Source: Skeletonema tropicum | Lineage: Eukaryota; Bacillariophyta; Thalassiosirophyceae; Thalassiosirales; Thalassiosiraceae | NCBI GenBank assembly: GCA_037178625.1 | Contig: CM074129.1 | Location: 4,339,963 to 4,403,962, forward strand | Direction of reading: 5' to 3' | DNA length: 64,000 nt | Part shown: piece after piece, positions 12,217 to 24,528 of the stretch | Layout of the letters: each line of letters opens with the position of its first letter | Position numbering within the stretch: position 1 is the stretch's first letter | Program-made: the position numbers and the translations under genes | The notes under the pieces: model-generated | Told to the model about the DNA's origin: nothing | Seen by the model: the letters and a program-made list of their open reading frames with translations, nothing else | Databases searched by the model: none

Positions 12217-15200
12217 AGGCACTCTCAGTCACAGCCGTGGCAGCATCAACCTTACATTGATCGTACATGACATCCGCTCGGATGACATACTTCTTTCCAC
12301 TAACAACGTAGCACTCCTCCCGTCGCAATTCTTGATCCATGAGTAGTACACTCCCCGTCTTGGTTTTGAGATCAAAGAATTTCTTGCCCTGTCGGATGCT
12401 TGTCTTTCCTCCACTGAATTTATCATTCAGAAATACCTGAAGAGTGAGACGTGAAACTTCCGTCCCTGATCGAAATGTGGTATCACGATGAGGTTCAAAG
12501 AATTCCCCTACATCATATCGAATGACATTGAACTGTTCCGTTACCCTGGTAACACATACACCCGCCCTCTTTCCTTTCATAACACTACCATCTGCTTCTC
12601 CCACCCCTCCTACCTTTTCATCCTCCTCCTCATAATCATCCACCGAAGGTCTCCTCTGAAATGCCCCCTCCAACGCCGTCCCCTTCAACGCATCCGAAAC
12701 CCGTGCCAACAACGACACTGCCAAATCCGAATCACCCAATCGACAACGTTTGCAACACGACGAAACAATCGGCGCTCCCCCCTCGGAAGAACGTCGAGAA
12801 TAACTAAATTCATCAAACTGTTCCATCTTGGCCCGACGGATCAACTCGGCACATTCTTTGGGGGATAGGACGTTGTAGATCATGGCACAGAACTTGGGTT
12901 CACCGACGATGGGGATTAACTCCTTGGATAGGTCCTCGACACGCATGGTGGAATGATCACCTTTTCTGGAGAGTCGACTGGAGATACCCAAACGTGTGAC
13001 TAATCCACTTAGTACGTTAGCATCACCAAACAATTTGTTCGAGGAGGCGATTTGAGATTTGTACCGCACTGGTTCGACTGCCGCATTACTTCCTCGAGCG
13101 GAGGATCCACTGCCCGGTCCTGAAGTATCTTGCATAGATGGGATGACATTGGCTTTCTTCGAGGCTCTGCTACTACTTGCAGACAACCTGCTTCTACTTG
13201 AATCGGATCCTGGTGGGGTAGGCAACGTCAACGTTGCTGTTGATGCTACAACTACCGAGTGTCGTTCGAGTGCTTGGTCTGTGATTCTTGTCTTCTTGTT
13301 TCGAAGGAAGTCCAATGGAGTCTCCGGTGACGATGATGATTTAGGTGGAGCATGGTGATGAAGCATCAGGTCAGATGGGATGACAACATCTTTGGACTTG
13401 TGCTGTTGCTTTTGCTTCTCCCCACTGCTGGAAGAATCGGGTGAAGCGTTCAAAGAAGAAGAAGAAGTTGCTCCCACAACCTTCTTCTCCGGCAGTGGTG
13501 AAATCTCTTCCATCGTTTCTTCCTCTTGCGGCGGTGGAACCTCTACCGTCACCTCTTCCTCTTCCACTACAACACTGTTGCTACCACCTTCATCACTACT
13601 ACTACTATCCTCAACTTTACTGATCTTGGACATACCCTCACTTCCACGCTCACTTCCACTACCAACTCCATCACCACCACCACTATTACCATCCTCACCA
13701 CCCTTCCTCTTGTTACCACTCCTATTCACCTGCGCAATCTCCCTCTGCATCACCATCTGCTCTTGCATCAACCTCTTATTCAATTGATCCATCTGTTTCA
13801 ACTTCGATTCCAATGCTTGAATCGTAAATTGCTCTTGTGATGACATGTTGTTGTTGTTATTGTTGTTGTTGTTGGATAACACAGGTGGCAAAGCCGCAAT
13901 GGCAGAAGAGATGGAGGATAATGACGCCAACTCACCACTATTGATACCACCCAACAGTGACACTCTCCCACCACCACCACCAACACCAACATTCAATCCA
14001 TTATTCAACTCCCGTTTCATCTCCATAACGTCCCGTTTCAACTGAATCAACTGCACCTGCTGCATCTCATTATTCTTGGCCAAAATCTACATTCTCACTC
14101 GTGAGAATATTATTGGTCAATTCGGCATGATGTAATTTGGAGGAGAGTGCGTCAAGCATGGCTTGTTGATTGGCGACGAGGAGTTTTAGGTTGATTATGG
14201 AGGAGATGTGTTCTTGGTTGATTTGGTGTAGGGGGGAGGAGGGTGTAGCGGTGGGGTTGTGCTGGTTATTGTGGTTGGTGGTTGATAACATCTGTTGGGA
14301 AGGAAGTGGTTGTAACGATGATGAATGATGCGGCAACAACGACGGTGGATTGGAATGATGACTATTGGAGTAATGACTCGTCGTCCGTGTCGTTAATGAA
14401 TCCTGCTGTGATCGACTTGCATTGGTCGATCCCCCCAATTGTGATTGTGTTTCCTCCTTGACTAAATCTAATCCGCCCATGATGCGTCCACCTCCGCCGC
14501 CACCTCCTCTCATGGGGAATTGGACGCTATATTGATCAAACGCACTACTTCCATTATCATTGCCGATGGCGCCACTACCGCTACCGCTGCGTGGAAGTGA
14601 TGTCGACACTCCTCGGCCGCTGCTGCCGCTGCCACGACCAACCCCCACAAAGTTGAGGTTGGCATCGAATAACGCTGCCGGATGAGGATTGTTGCCCACC
14701 GCCGCTGCTGCATATGCGGTGGTTGTCTGTATACACTCGTCATCCTCATCCTCCATATGCTCATCATCATCTTGCTCCTCACTAGTGTCGTCCCCATTGT
14801 TGGACCTTCGCTGCTGCTGCTGCTGCTGTAGTCTCTCCTTCTCCTCCTCCTCCTCCGCCTCCAACTTCTTCCTCTGCTCCTTCTCAATCTGATCCTTCCG
14901 TCCCATCTCCCTAACAATCTCTTCCAGCAATGTTCGACATTCCTCCACACTCATCATTACACCCCCATTATTAGTAGTATTCAACTTGAGACGTCGTATA
15001 AACTCCTCCTTGACCTCACTACACTTCTCATCGCGATAGGTGAGCCATGTCACATCGCTGGTGAGTGTGTCATTGGTAGAATCATCATTGTCTAGTAACT
15101 GACGGGGATTGTAGAGGTGGAGGGAGAAGGAATCAATGAGGGACGAATTGGCGTCGGTGTTATTAGGGTTGGCGGAAGAGAGGCAGAGGTTCCGTGATAG

Positions 15201-15338
15201 ATGACCTGGTTCGTGTGGAAGAGGAGTCGTCGTGCCCCCGGTTGGACCCCCACCCGAAGTAGTAACGCCAGGGAGTACTTCTTCCATAGAGGTGAGTGAT
15301 CCCTCATCATCATCATCACTAGCAATCGACGACGACAT
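12146..15338 (-). CDS. Coiled-coil 2OG/Fe(II) oxygenase (prolyl-4-hydroxylase-like), frameshifted and with transposon-derived C-terminus
   Basis: ATG at 15338. The first ORF (to 14070) is acidic and low-complexity and ends in a coiled coil; the second ORF (to 12146) resumes the heptads (KNNEMQQVQLIQLKRDVMEM). The second ORF has no ATG at its start, and dropping one base near 14087 joins the two, so this is read as one gene of about 1,060 codons. After a second coiled coil and a Ser-rich linker, about 230 residues resemble prolyl-4-hydroxylase-type double-stranded beta-helix enzymes: HRD for iron (12482-12490), LTLQVFLND.FSGG and GKKYVIRADVMY. In relatives the distal iron ligand lies in an LHEG-like segment; here the aligned segment is LRREEC, with Arg at 12320-12322. 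The last 23 codons are transposon inverted repeat. It may be a pseudoenzyme or a decaying gene. Confidence 0.75.
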
Positions 15339-16784
15339 GGTTAGAGTTTGTTGGTTTTATACGGTCATTATGATGAGTGTATGATGTATGAGAATCGAAT
15401 TTTATTTCAGAAAGAAGTTGCGAATGTTGTGGGCTTGGCTTGGCTTGGTACGTAAAAGTTTAAGGTTCGTGTGCGTGAAAGCCTGAGCGAAGCAGCAGGT
15501 ACGAACTAGTGTGGTTTGCTATGAGTTATGATCGAAATAGATCATAATTTAAGGGTTTAGATTATTAAACTCTTGTGAGAAGTAGGTTGATCTTGGTATG
15601 ATGAGACAGATGGTTCCTTTAGGGAAGTTACTATTAGGTGTTCTATTAGTAGATTGGGGTTATCCCCTGTTTTTGTCTAAGGAAGCGTGAATAGATGGGG
15701 TTATCCTTTTTGTGAGGCCTACACTGAAGATGTGACATTGCAACACATCACGGAGGAACGTCAACGTTTGGCGTTTAAACGTTTAATTTCGGAGAAACTC
15801 AAATATCCCTAACCAAAGCGGCACCAAAACAACGATAAACTGACCAAACCACAGTTTGAATCCTTATGTTGTCATCAAAATGGCACAGAATTGCCTTCAT
15901 TCTCCATCCCCAGACGCTTCTACGACATAAGAGAATCACGTAAGATAATCCTGAACTGCTGCTTAGACGGATTAGAGAGGAAACTGACCAGGGCATCCTA
16001 AATATATTCTTTCAATGGACTTATTCTCTTTGTGCATCGATGGAATTTTTGTCTCAAATAGATAAGCCAGCCCGGGCCGTCTCAAGACTTCCCTCGCCAC
16101 CCTCCAACCGACCAAACCGCACTGGAGCGCGAAGCTGTCGTGATTCATTTATGTGCCATTAAGGCCACGCTCTACGTCATACATTCACAATATGGCAACG
16201 ACGACGGTAAACTTAAATAATATTTTCTTTGTCATCCTGACCCTCGATCGTCCGAGGTGTGGAGCCTCAATCAACACCGAAATCAGCATCGTGGGACGAA
16301 GTGGAAATTGGAATCATTGAAATTGGAGACATTTCACTTCATCTTGACGCTTGCTTGACGTAGCGAGCGCGTGGAGCTGAGGAAAATGCACGCCCGGGGA
16401 TGTACGTCATGTGGATGCCAAATGTACGTCATGTGCATGCCAAATGCACGTCATGTGTAACGCTTTTTTCTGCAGTTTCATGTCATGTGTATCCAATAAC
16501 TATTAGTTTTTTGCCAAATGCACGTCATGTGTATGCCAAATGTACGTCCAAATTTAGCGCATAAATAGCGATTATACAATCACCGTTCAAACCGCCATTA
16601 GATCCCACTGAAATTCACGTCCACCGGGATCTTCGCCCAAACTCAAAATGCCAAATGTATATACGTCATGTGCACTAGCCTCGCTGACGCTCGTCTAGCC
16701 GCTGCGCGGCAATTTTCAATTTTCCGTTCACACAATTCCGTCCGACATTCTACCAGCCTCTCTCTCTCTCATCTCCCTATCGAC
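15339..16784. other. Intergenic region upstream of the oxygenase
   Basis: No gene was recognised. About 16395-16660 contains several imperfect copies of a 'gccaaatgyacgtcatgtg' motif, which recurs at 17043-17065. Confidence 0.4.
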
Positions 16785-16872
16785 GCTCCTTGACAGCTCC
16801 TTGACAGCTCCTTGACAGCTCCTTGACAGCTCCTTGACAGCTCCTTGACAGCTCCTTGACAGCTCCTTGACA
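16785..16872 (+). repeat. 11-bp minisatellite (gctccttgaca)n
   Basis: Eight perfect head-to-tail units followed by a partial ninth. The unit length equals that of the foldback minisatellite at 11038-11228 but the sequence is unrelated. Confidence 0.9.
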
Positions 16873-16950
16873 GCTCCTGAAGATCAAGCCAATCAAAGAA
16901 AGAGTCGATCGAAAATGCCCGTGAAGGCCAAAGGACACGCCAAAGGGCCC

Positions 16951-17023
16951 GGACAGAACGACCGACCGACAGAACGACAGAACGACCGACCGACAGAACG
17001 ACAGAACGACAGAACGAACGACT
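16951..17023 (+). repeat. Degenerate (gaccgaccgacagaac) simple repeat
   Basis: Alternating gacc and gacagaac units. Low-complexity sequence with no coding support. Confidence 0.7.
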
Positions 17024-17340
17024 TAGCTCCTCTCATTATTTAGATGCCAAATGCACGTCATGTGTAATTCTTGTTGTTTTGCAATTTATCAAAACGGCAC
17101 TGCCCATTGTAGCAGTACCCATAGCCCTCTAAGTATGGCGGGGAAGGCAGTGACGGCATGCACTCACATCTCACATCCTCTCAAAACGAACCTTCGATGC
17201 TCCTTCGATGCATCACCAACCACCAACACGCACCGGCCCATCAACAACTTGGCTGGCACATTCAACATGACATCCTATGGATTATTCTACTTTTTCTGCT
17301 GTTGATAGTGTCCCTTAGCTTTTCGGTCCAGCGGTTGTGA

Positions 17341-18152
17341 GTGAGGTGAAAGAGATCAATTTGCCAAAACAACAAGCAGCGACTGGGCCTTAGCCTTAGA
17401 TGCTTGGTTAATCCTTGCGTCTACCACCTCATAAATCGAGGTTTATTTAATGGCTTTGGCTGTGTCTGTTTTCAAATAAAGTCTCAGCAACATCCTCGTC
17501 AGTATGCGCTTGAGCCGCTTCTAAAGGCCCATTATGTTTGGCGGTGATAGGGCACAAGCACATTTGCACTGCTCAGACGGAATGTATAAGTAGAAGCGAT
17601 GCTACAGCCTCTTAGCTGATCTGAGAGGTCCACGTTGGCCCAGCCGGCAGCACCACTTCGAATCATATCGTATGTATCGTCGTCAGTAAGCGTTGAGCCG
17701 CTTCTAGAGGCCCATTATGTTCGGCGGTGATAAAACGCAAGCACATTTGCACTGCTCAGACAAATTTCTGCAGTAGAAGCGATGCTACAGCCTCGTAGCT
17801 GATCTGGGAGGACCAACTTGGCCCGGCCGGCAGCACCTCAAACTACCAAATCGTATGTATCGTCGTCAGTATGCGCTTGAGCCGCTTCTAGAGGCCCATT
17901 ATGTTTGGCGGTGATAGGGCACAAGCACATTTGCACTTCTTAGACTGATTTCGGCAGTAGAAGCGATGGTACATGTTGAAACGCTCTGCTATCCTACGTT
18001 GGACTTGTAAGCAGACGAATACTACCCATAACCGTGAGGTGAAAGAGATCAATTTGCCAAAACAACAAGCAGCGACTGGGACTTAGATGCTTGGTTAATC
18101 CTTGCGTCTACCACCTCATAAATCGAGGTTTATTTAATGGCTTTGGCTGTGT
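17341..18152 (+). repeat. Direct repeats flanking a ~184-bp tandem satellite
   Basis: A block of about 120 bp (gtgaggtgaaagagatcaat ... ggctttggctgtgt) occurs at 17341-17465 and again at 18033-18152. Between them are about 2.6 tandem units of 183-184 bp starting at 17497, 17681 and 17864 (cgtcagtatgcgcttgagcc). The arrangement resembles a miniature terminal-direct-repeat element whose interior has amplified, but no primer-binding site or target duplication was confirmed. Confidence 0.7.
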
Positions 18153-18930
18153 TAATAGGACTTACCAATAAGCAATAAGCAGTAGAATGAGGCTGTTATA
18201 CATAAGAGTAAAGTTACCAATAAATATTTAAAGGATAACCCTTCAAGGACGTACATCACAAGAAAGTGGACGTGCAGGGGACGTACATCCCGGACGTGCA
18301 TTTTCGTGGTGCCTACTATAACCGTCGTACAGTTTTTGTCCCCATATGGGTAGAGATGGGTCACGGAAAAAAAATTCACGTGATCACGTGAAACGTGACC
18401 GACCATCTCTCGACCCCTCATCACGTGAAGAACGTGACCCTCATAACCTATTAAATTCTCAACTTGTGTGTGTACTAAACACTCGAAGACCCTCTCTTGC
18501 GCTCTCAACTTTTGACAAAAGTTTACATTAGCCTCGATGCTGCGGTAGGTCTCTCTCCGCCTCCATGGTGGTCACTCCTGCTACTAGCACTTATTCTACA
18601 AATAGCAGTGTCCATCAGCTGCCTCCTCTACTCCATTTGTCATGCGCAACGAAAATCTGCGCAGATGCAATTAAATTGTTGATAAAATTGACGAATTAAT
18701 TGAGTTGTGCACAATAATTTATTATTTTATGTATCTATCACCGCAACCGATGTGAAAATAAAATAGGTGAGTTAAAAATTATCCTTTTCTTATTACTCTA
18801 GTGACAAACATTATCTAACACACATTATCTAACACTAATATATATGATAATGTTTCCTCCGTGCCGCATGATTTGTGGATGATGGAGTAGTGATTGCAGC
18901 ACAATCTTTTTTTGGGGGACAGTTCGCATT
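18153..18930. other. Intergenic region, possible 5' remnant of the hAT element
   Basis: No gene. It holds the dispersed repeat motif aaccgtcgtacagtttttgt (about 18319) and a palindrome-rich stretch of cacgtg motifs (18375-18440) that could be subterminal sequence of the following hAT element. Confidence 0.3.
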
Positions 18931-19046
18931 GTGGCATCGGCATGCCTCTTTTTATTGGTCATCGATTCCTTTGGACCAGCTGTCGTCGAAGATCATGCAT
19001 TTTATCCGAACGTGAATGCCTTCGTGAATAACTTGGCAATCAATTT

Positions 19047-20072
19047 GTGTCTCCTTCAGCAGTCGATCAATGGGAAATCCTCCACCAAATTGAATCTGCT
19101 TTGGAGCCAATGGCCAGTGCTCAGCGGATCCTTGAGGGTGAGAAGTACCCAACTGGGTCATTGGTTTGTTATTGTATTCATCAAATCAGGATGCAATTCA
19201 ACGAAATCATGTGTGGAGATGCTGCGATGCCTGTGAAAAAGCTGGTACAGAAACTCAAGTCTAATCTTGAGGTAAGGTACCACTTCGAATTATCTGGCGC
19301 TCTCAAGTACCCATCCTCCAATGCAATTACTGGGCATGGAAATAGGTATGTGACTGTGCACCAGTACAGTTTCGTTGCAGCATTACTAGATCCTAGGATG
19401 AGATCCAACTTGAAAACCATCATGACTGCATCCCAGTACCAGCAACTACAAAATGATGTGGTTGATCTCATGGTCAAAAGCACGGAGGAATCAGCAAGTG
19501 GCAATGATGGATTCAGTGATTCTGCTCGAGCTGCCCGTGCGGCAACCGCCGGTTCACCCCCTGCCTCACCTATTCGCCATGGCCGTGACCGCCCACCTTG
19601 TATCTTTGATAACTTCAGCAGCGGATTGTTTGATGTCGATAATGAGGAGGATGGAGAAGATGACATGCTGAGCGAGAAGTGTCATTCTGAACTGCAAGCA
19701 TTCCTCCACATAGTGAATTCTCAGCCCATCAAGAATTCTGACGGAGATTTCAATGACCCATTGGCATGGTGGAGTGTGAATGAGCACAAGTTTCCAACAC
19801 TTGCCAAATTGGCTCGAGCTTTCCTTGCCATTCCTGCCACCTCCGCAGCTTCGGAGAGAGTTTGGAGTCGTGCATCTCAAGTACTATCCATTAGGAGGTC
19901 CAGGATGGATCCAGAACTTGCCCAGCGCATCATGTACACCCGTGAAAACAACCGCCTTCTACACATGTACTATGAAGAGTTGACGGAGAAGCCTGTCGCT
20001 GATGCCTACCTTCCTCCATTGAGGGATACTGAAACGGATATTGGTCACCACGACCACTTGTTGCTCTTCTGA
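19047..20072 (+). pseudogene. hAT-family transposase, N-terminally truncated
   Basis: About 340 residues without an ATG at the open-frame start, and a stop just upstream at 19029. The C-terminal half carries the hAT dimerisation region: LAWWSVNEHKFPTLAKLARA, then IPATSAASERVWSRASQV and RRSRMDPELAQRIMY. This is the most conserved part of hAT transposases. The BED zinc finger, the catalytic N-terminal RNase H-like core and credible terminal repeats were not found, so the copy is a remnant. Acidic and Ser/Pro-rich insertions lie in the middle. The ORF ends at 20072 soon after the dimerisation domain, as in full-length relatives. Confidence 0.8.
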
Positions 20073-22032
20073 GACTTGTTGAATGAGATGATGGGGGTTT
20101 GTGTGTGCTGCAGGGCTTATTTGATCGCAAGGAGCATTGGAATAAGAATAGATCAACATAATTGCTCTTTTATTACTGCTTTCTCGTAAATCTGACTGCT
20201 TTCTCGTAAATCTGCGTTTTTGCTCACGTTGGCTCACGTTACTCACGTCCATCGTCCTGAAAATTTTTGATGATCACACGAGGTGTGATGTGATGGAGCG
20301 TGAATCAGCCACTGTCAACCCCAGGTTCCCGTGGTTTCACAACACATCGATCATGACAGATCATGACTATACTACGTACACATAGAGGCAATTAAACAGT
20401 AGTAGGGACCAAATATCGACCCAAACATTTGAGGCGAAGGTATTAGCTAAGTTTTGATGTGCCAACACTAACCGTCGTTCAGTTTTTGTCCCCTTCAGGG
20501 GACAAAAACCATTTTGATCCCCACTCGCGATGGGGCTCAAAATAATCGCTCGATGGTGATAGCCATTACTACACCAATACTACGCCGATCCTCCCGGTTT
20601 AAAGACCAATAATATTCCATTTAGTTAGTTTAGAGTGTATCAGCAACTTGGGTTGATCAGATTTCATCCACACGGCGAGATGTTGGGGGTGTCAAATCAG
20701 ATGCATCGGCGTTGATGGGCGTCGCGAGTCGCGAGGCGATTTTGAATAAAAAATCACACATCTCACAAAAAGCATCGCCACCATGATGCATCACATGGCA
20801 TTATTGGCCATGAAATAAACAATAGCAACAACTCCAACATATTTCTTACCCCAAAATTTTGTGCTGAATCCATTTTTGAGGTCGGTGGGGCCTGAATATC
20901 AACGGATACGGCAGTATAACGACGTGAACACAATACATGCAAATTCGGCACAATCGACATCACCACAGCCGACCTCATAAATTTACACCAACGCAAAAAC
21001 GATGCCACCACGCAATAACAATCGATACTATATACCTATAATGAAGTAATGGTGACTTGGTAGCCGCAGAATTGCCCATAAAGTCGAGAACATCACGTAC
21101 TCGCTGCGCAGCGGCATGTGTATGGAGTGCATGCCGCTCCCTCACTTGGCCGCTGTGTGTGGGGCAGTAATCAATGCATTGAAGTCAAAAAACATCAACC
21201 CTCGTCCCAACCACATAATAAGTGGCAAATGGTGTGATATTCCCGGTAGATAATGACATATACCTCCCCCAAACACTATGTCAGAGGAGTAAGTTCATAA
21301 CAATCACCAGAGGGCACATAATCAATAAAACAGAGAGCAATTAATCATTGCAAGTAGCCAAAGATGCCCCAAAACCGTCATGTATGTGTGTTGAGTGAAA
21401 TGGAAGCGTATTATGAAGTGTATCACTCCTGACATGGCCAAAGTAGAGTATAATTAAGTGTAATATGATGATTTTATGCACCTAATGGTGAGTATTATTT
21501 CTCTTTATAGACAACGATTTATAGCAAGCTTTGCCGGAATTAAACAGCCAATGATATTATCTTTCGGATAATAATCGCATCATAGGTGTATCCGTTTCGT
21601 GTGTGGCGTTAGGGGTGTAGGAGCAAAGGTCATCATGGAGAGCATCCTGTTGAGCTCAGAATTGGAGGCGAGGAGGAAAAAGAGGCCAGAGTGAAGGGGC
21701 CTCTGTAGAATATAAACGTAGGAATTCAGTAAATATTTTTTGTCCCCTTCGGGGGAAAAAAAATTGAGGCTTTTTTGATGAGTATCACAACACATCAATC
21801 ATGACCATACGACGCACTAATAGAGGCGATTGAACACTGGTAGCGACCAAATACCGACCCAAACATTTGAGGCGATGGTATTAGCTAAGTTTTGATGTGC
21901 CGGCACTAGCTGTAAGTCGACTGGAACCCTCCATACTAACGTGCTCAAAAGTGGTGTTTTTGTCCCCATTTTTGTCCCCATTTTACCCTGAACGACGGCT
22001 AACTGTAACAGGGCTGGAACCCTTCATACTAA
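20073..22032. other. Repeat-rich gene-free region
   Basis: No gene. It contains a 20-bp tandem duplication (gactgctttctcgtaaatct, about 20177-20216), the motif ccgtcgttcagtttttgtcc near 20470, and a block (20995-21070) shared with 945-1050. From about 21911 an 85-bp block (tggaaccctccatactaacg ... cgacggctaa) is repeated about 100 bp further on, where a MITE interrupts it. Confidence 0.45.
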
Positions 22033-22387
22033 TAGCGTGTCCCAGATCCACTTTCCCACGCCAAATTCCCACTTTCCCACGCCAGAATCCCACGTCGAAT
22101 TTTGATTCTGAAAATCAAAATCCTACGGCCACCCCAGAATCCCACGTCGACGTAGGATTCTACTTTTCCACAAGCACTACACTTTCCCACCTCAGAATCC
22201 CACGCATTTTTTTATTTTGTGCGGGGTGTATCGCGCAGGCCCTCGAAAAGTGGGAATTTGGGGATGGAAATTTGGTTCGGGACACAGAAGCAATTTTGAC
22301 GGCTAGGATTCCCACTTTCCCACGTCAAATTACGGCGTGGGAATCCTACGTGGGAAAGTAGGAATCCTAGCCACATCTGGGACACGC
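22033..22387. mobile_element. MITE of about 355 bp
   Basis: Ends are gcgtgtcccagat and its complement atctgggacacgc. The element sits inside a repeated block: the undisturbed sister copy reads catactaacgtgctc, while here catactaa is followed by the insert and then taatgtgctc, which best fits a TAA target duplication. The interior has many cccacttt/cccacg repeats and no ORF. TWA target duplications are typical of PIF/Harbinger, whereas a TA reading would point to Tc1/mariner. Confidence 0.7.
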
Positions 22388-23500
22388 TAATGTGCTCAAA
22401 AGTGGTGTTTTTAGCCCTATTTTGGTCCCCATTTTACCCCGTACGACGGCTAAGGCCAACGTTTTAGATTCAGAATTCAGATTCAGAAAAAAACATTGAC
22501 CACCTTTTATGACGGCCCATACTCCCCCTACGCCCCCTCCGCCGCCGATGGTCCTACCGACCCATACTGCCACCGGTAGCCTCATGCAGTCCGTGTCTAC
22601 CGACGGCGACTGCGGAATAAATTTTCTCGTGCGTCTACTCACTTAGTTACCGCCTTGACATATCTTGCGTCCGTTGGTGAAAATAACGATCTCAACCGCT
22701 GCACGACAACATCTTCATGGGCTCTGTGATCCTCTACGATGATACATATCAACAATATTGACGGATAATCGATAGGTTGCGAGTTTTCGGCGTGGTTATC
22801 GCTCGGGTCACCGATATGAGTCACCAATTATTACTTATACACGGCGTGATTATTTAAAATCGTCACAATTCACGACGTAGTGATGGGAGGGGGGATTATA
22901 ATGACAGCAGGGCAGAGGACAGTCGAAAGTTGCTTCGTGGTCTCGGTTGCTATTTTTGCATTGATATATTGGGTAGTAAATCTGGCTCAGGTTAGTCGTT
23001 TGAATGCGTCAGCTTCGTCACTGCACATGACTTCGTAGCATTCCGACACAATTGAAATCAACACTGTGGGATGAGCGTGAGAGACAGCACATCGGAGCAA
23101 CCACTTCCAGCAGCCACCAAATATAAGACTGATGCAACAACTTCTGAAGTGCTCAATTGGCGCAATGCTGGTCGGGGAAGCTCTCTTTCATCGCACGACT
23201 ACTGATCGTTGTCGTTCGATGACAGAGAAAGAGTCAGTGTGAGGTATGGGGGAGATAGCAACCAGAAGTATTGAGAAAGCAAAGGAGGGTATTTTTGATC
23301 ATTAACAAACTTGCAAGCACTATGCGATGAAGCGCAATTGCAGCAATTCAACAGGCGGGGAAATTGATGCTATTCACTTCATGGCGAGGCATGAAGACAA
23401 CGTTCAAGGTTGATTTTTCAGCTAAAGGGTACGATGCATCATAGATAAGTTGCCCTTCCTGAGCTGGAATCACAGATAACTCTGCCTCCTATTGATAAAA
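22388..23500. other. Intergenic region
   Basis: It begins with the second half of the interrupted repeat block (to about 22455). No gene recognised in the rest. Confidence 0.3.
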
Positions 23501-24169
23501 ATGATGCAACTTCGACATTTCTTGGTTGTCAAATGTATTTCAATCGTTCAGCTGAGGAAGCAAGCTACCTTGACGCCTCTTCAACTTAAATCATGTCTGT
23601 GGCTCTATATCGAGATTCCTGAAACGATTAATTTTAAATACTCCTATCAATTGCCTGCATATGTTAATCTGTTCAAGCTGGAGACATACGTGTTCTTTCA
23701 GCAGTGGGAAGAGGCACTAGACTTGGTTCGAAAGGCGGGCAATGTTCGACTTTTCCTGGCTTGCACATTTGCTTCAGTGCGCTTCACTTTCTTGGAGGCG
23801 CTGACCTATCTGAATGCAGCACAATCTATATCTGGGTGGAAGAAGAGACAAATGAAAAAATGCGCACATAAAGCAATTCAGATCCTTCGTGGCTGGGCAA
23901 AGAAGGGCAATGTGAATGTCGTTCATTATCTGTACATTCTAGAAGCGGAGCTTGCTATGCTAAACGGAAAGAATAAGAAGGCCAAAGATAAGTTCAATGC
24001 TGCAATTGCTGCATCAAGTAGGAATGGGTTCGTACAAGATAGAGCTTTAGCACATGAACTTGCGAGTGCATACTTTAAAGGCCAGGGAGATGATTATTGG
24101 AGCGATTATCATGTTGAACGCTCAAGGGCATGTTACGACGAATGGGGCTGCAGTGGTAAGGTTGACTAG
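23501..24169 (+). pseudogene. Fragment of a TPR-like helical region of a large signalling ATPase/kinase
   Basis: About 220 residues of helical, TPR-like sequence. The end (KDKFNAAIAASSRNGFVQDR, then ALAHELASAYF and YHVERSRACYDEWGCSGKVD) resembles the helical region that follows the AAA-type ATPase in large multidomain kinases and nucleotide cyclases of algae and bacteria. There is no kinase, ATPase or cyclase domain around it, and the ORF stops just where such proteins usually continue. It is read as a gene fragment. The first ATG is at 23501. Assignment rests on motif memory only. Confidence 0.4.
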
Positions 24170-24528
24170 CTCACGTATCTCTTTGCTGATGAGATGACAT
24201 GAGTGAAAAAGTGGAGTCAAGTCTTAGACTGGAGTAAGATTCTTGCTCGTCAACGCTCTGTCTATCTCTGCTCTCGAGGGATACAGTGTGGAAGTCAGAT
24301 TCAAACATACCAGAGAGACTGTGGGTGTTGTGCAAAACTGTGGGGGTTGAATACGATGCGTATCCTAGTTGCAGACGGGATCTTTAATGTTTTCGAGAGC
24401 CAATTGGTGGGAAACTATCAATTTAGGCAACATGCCGAAAACCTGCACAATATATTGAGTGTTTTATTAAGACGAACAACCAAAAGAGAATGGCATGGCG
24501 GCAGATGATAGAGTGCTGAGGAGGACAA
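24170..24528 (+). other. Spacer with an unassigned short frame
   Basis: An open frame of about 100 aa (24203-24508) shows no domain. It probably belongs to the same decayed region as its neighbours. Confidence 0.2.

Noticed and set aside
14689..14892. Ser/Cys-rich plus-strand ORF opposite the oxygenase
   Set aside because: Shadow of Gln/Glu-rich and Ser-rich codon repeats on the minus strand.
16785..16880. CRISPR-like array
   Set aside because: 11-bp units are contiguous without spacers; the context is eukaryotic.
18346..20260. Terminal inverted repeats of the hAT element (tagagatgggtcacgg against ctcacgtccatcg)
   Set aside because: Only short, weak similarity and no 8-bp target duplication, so boundaries were not called.
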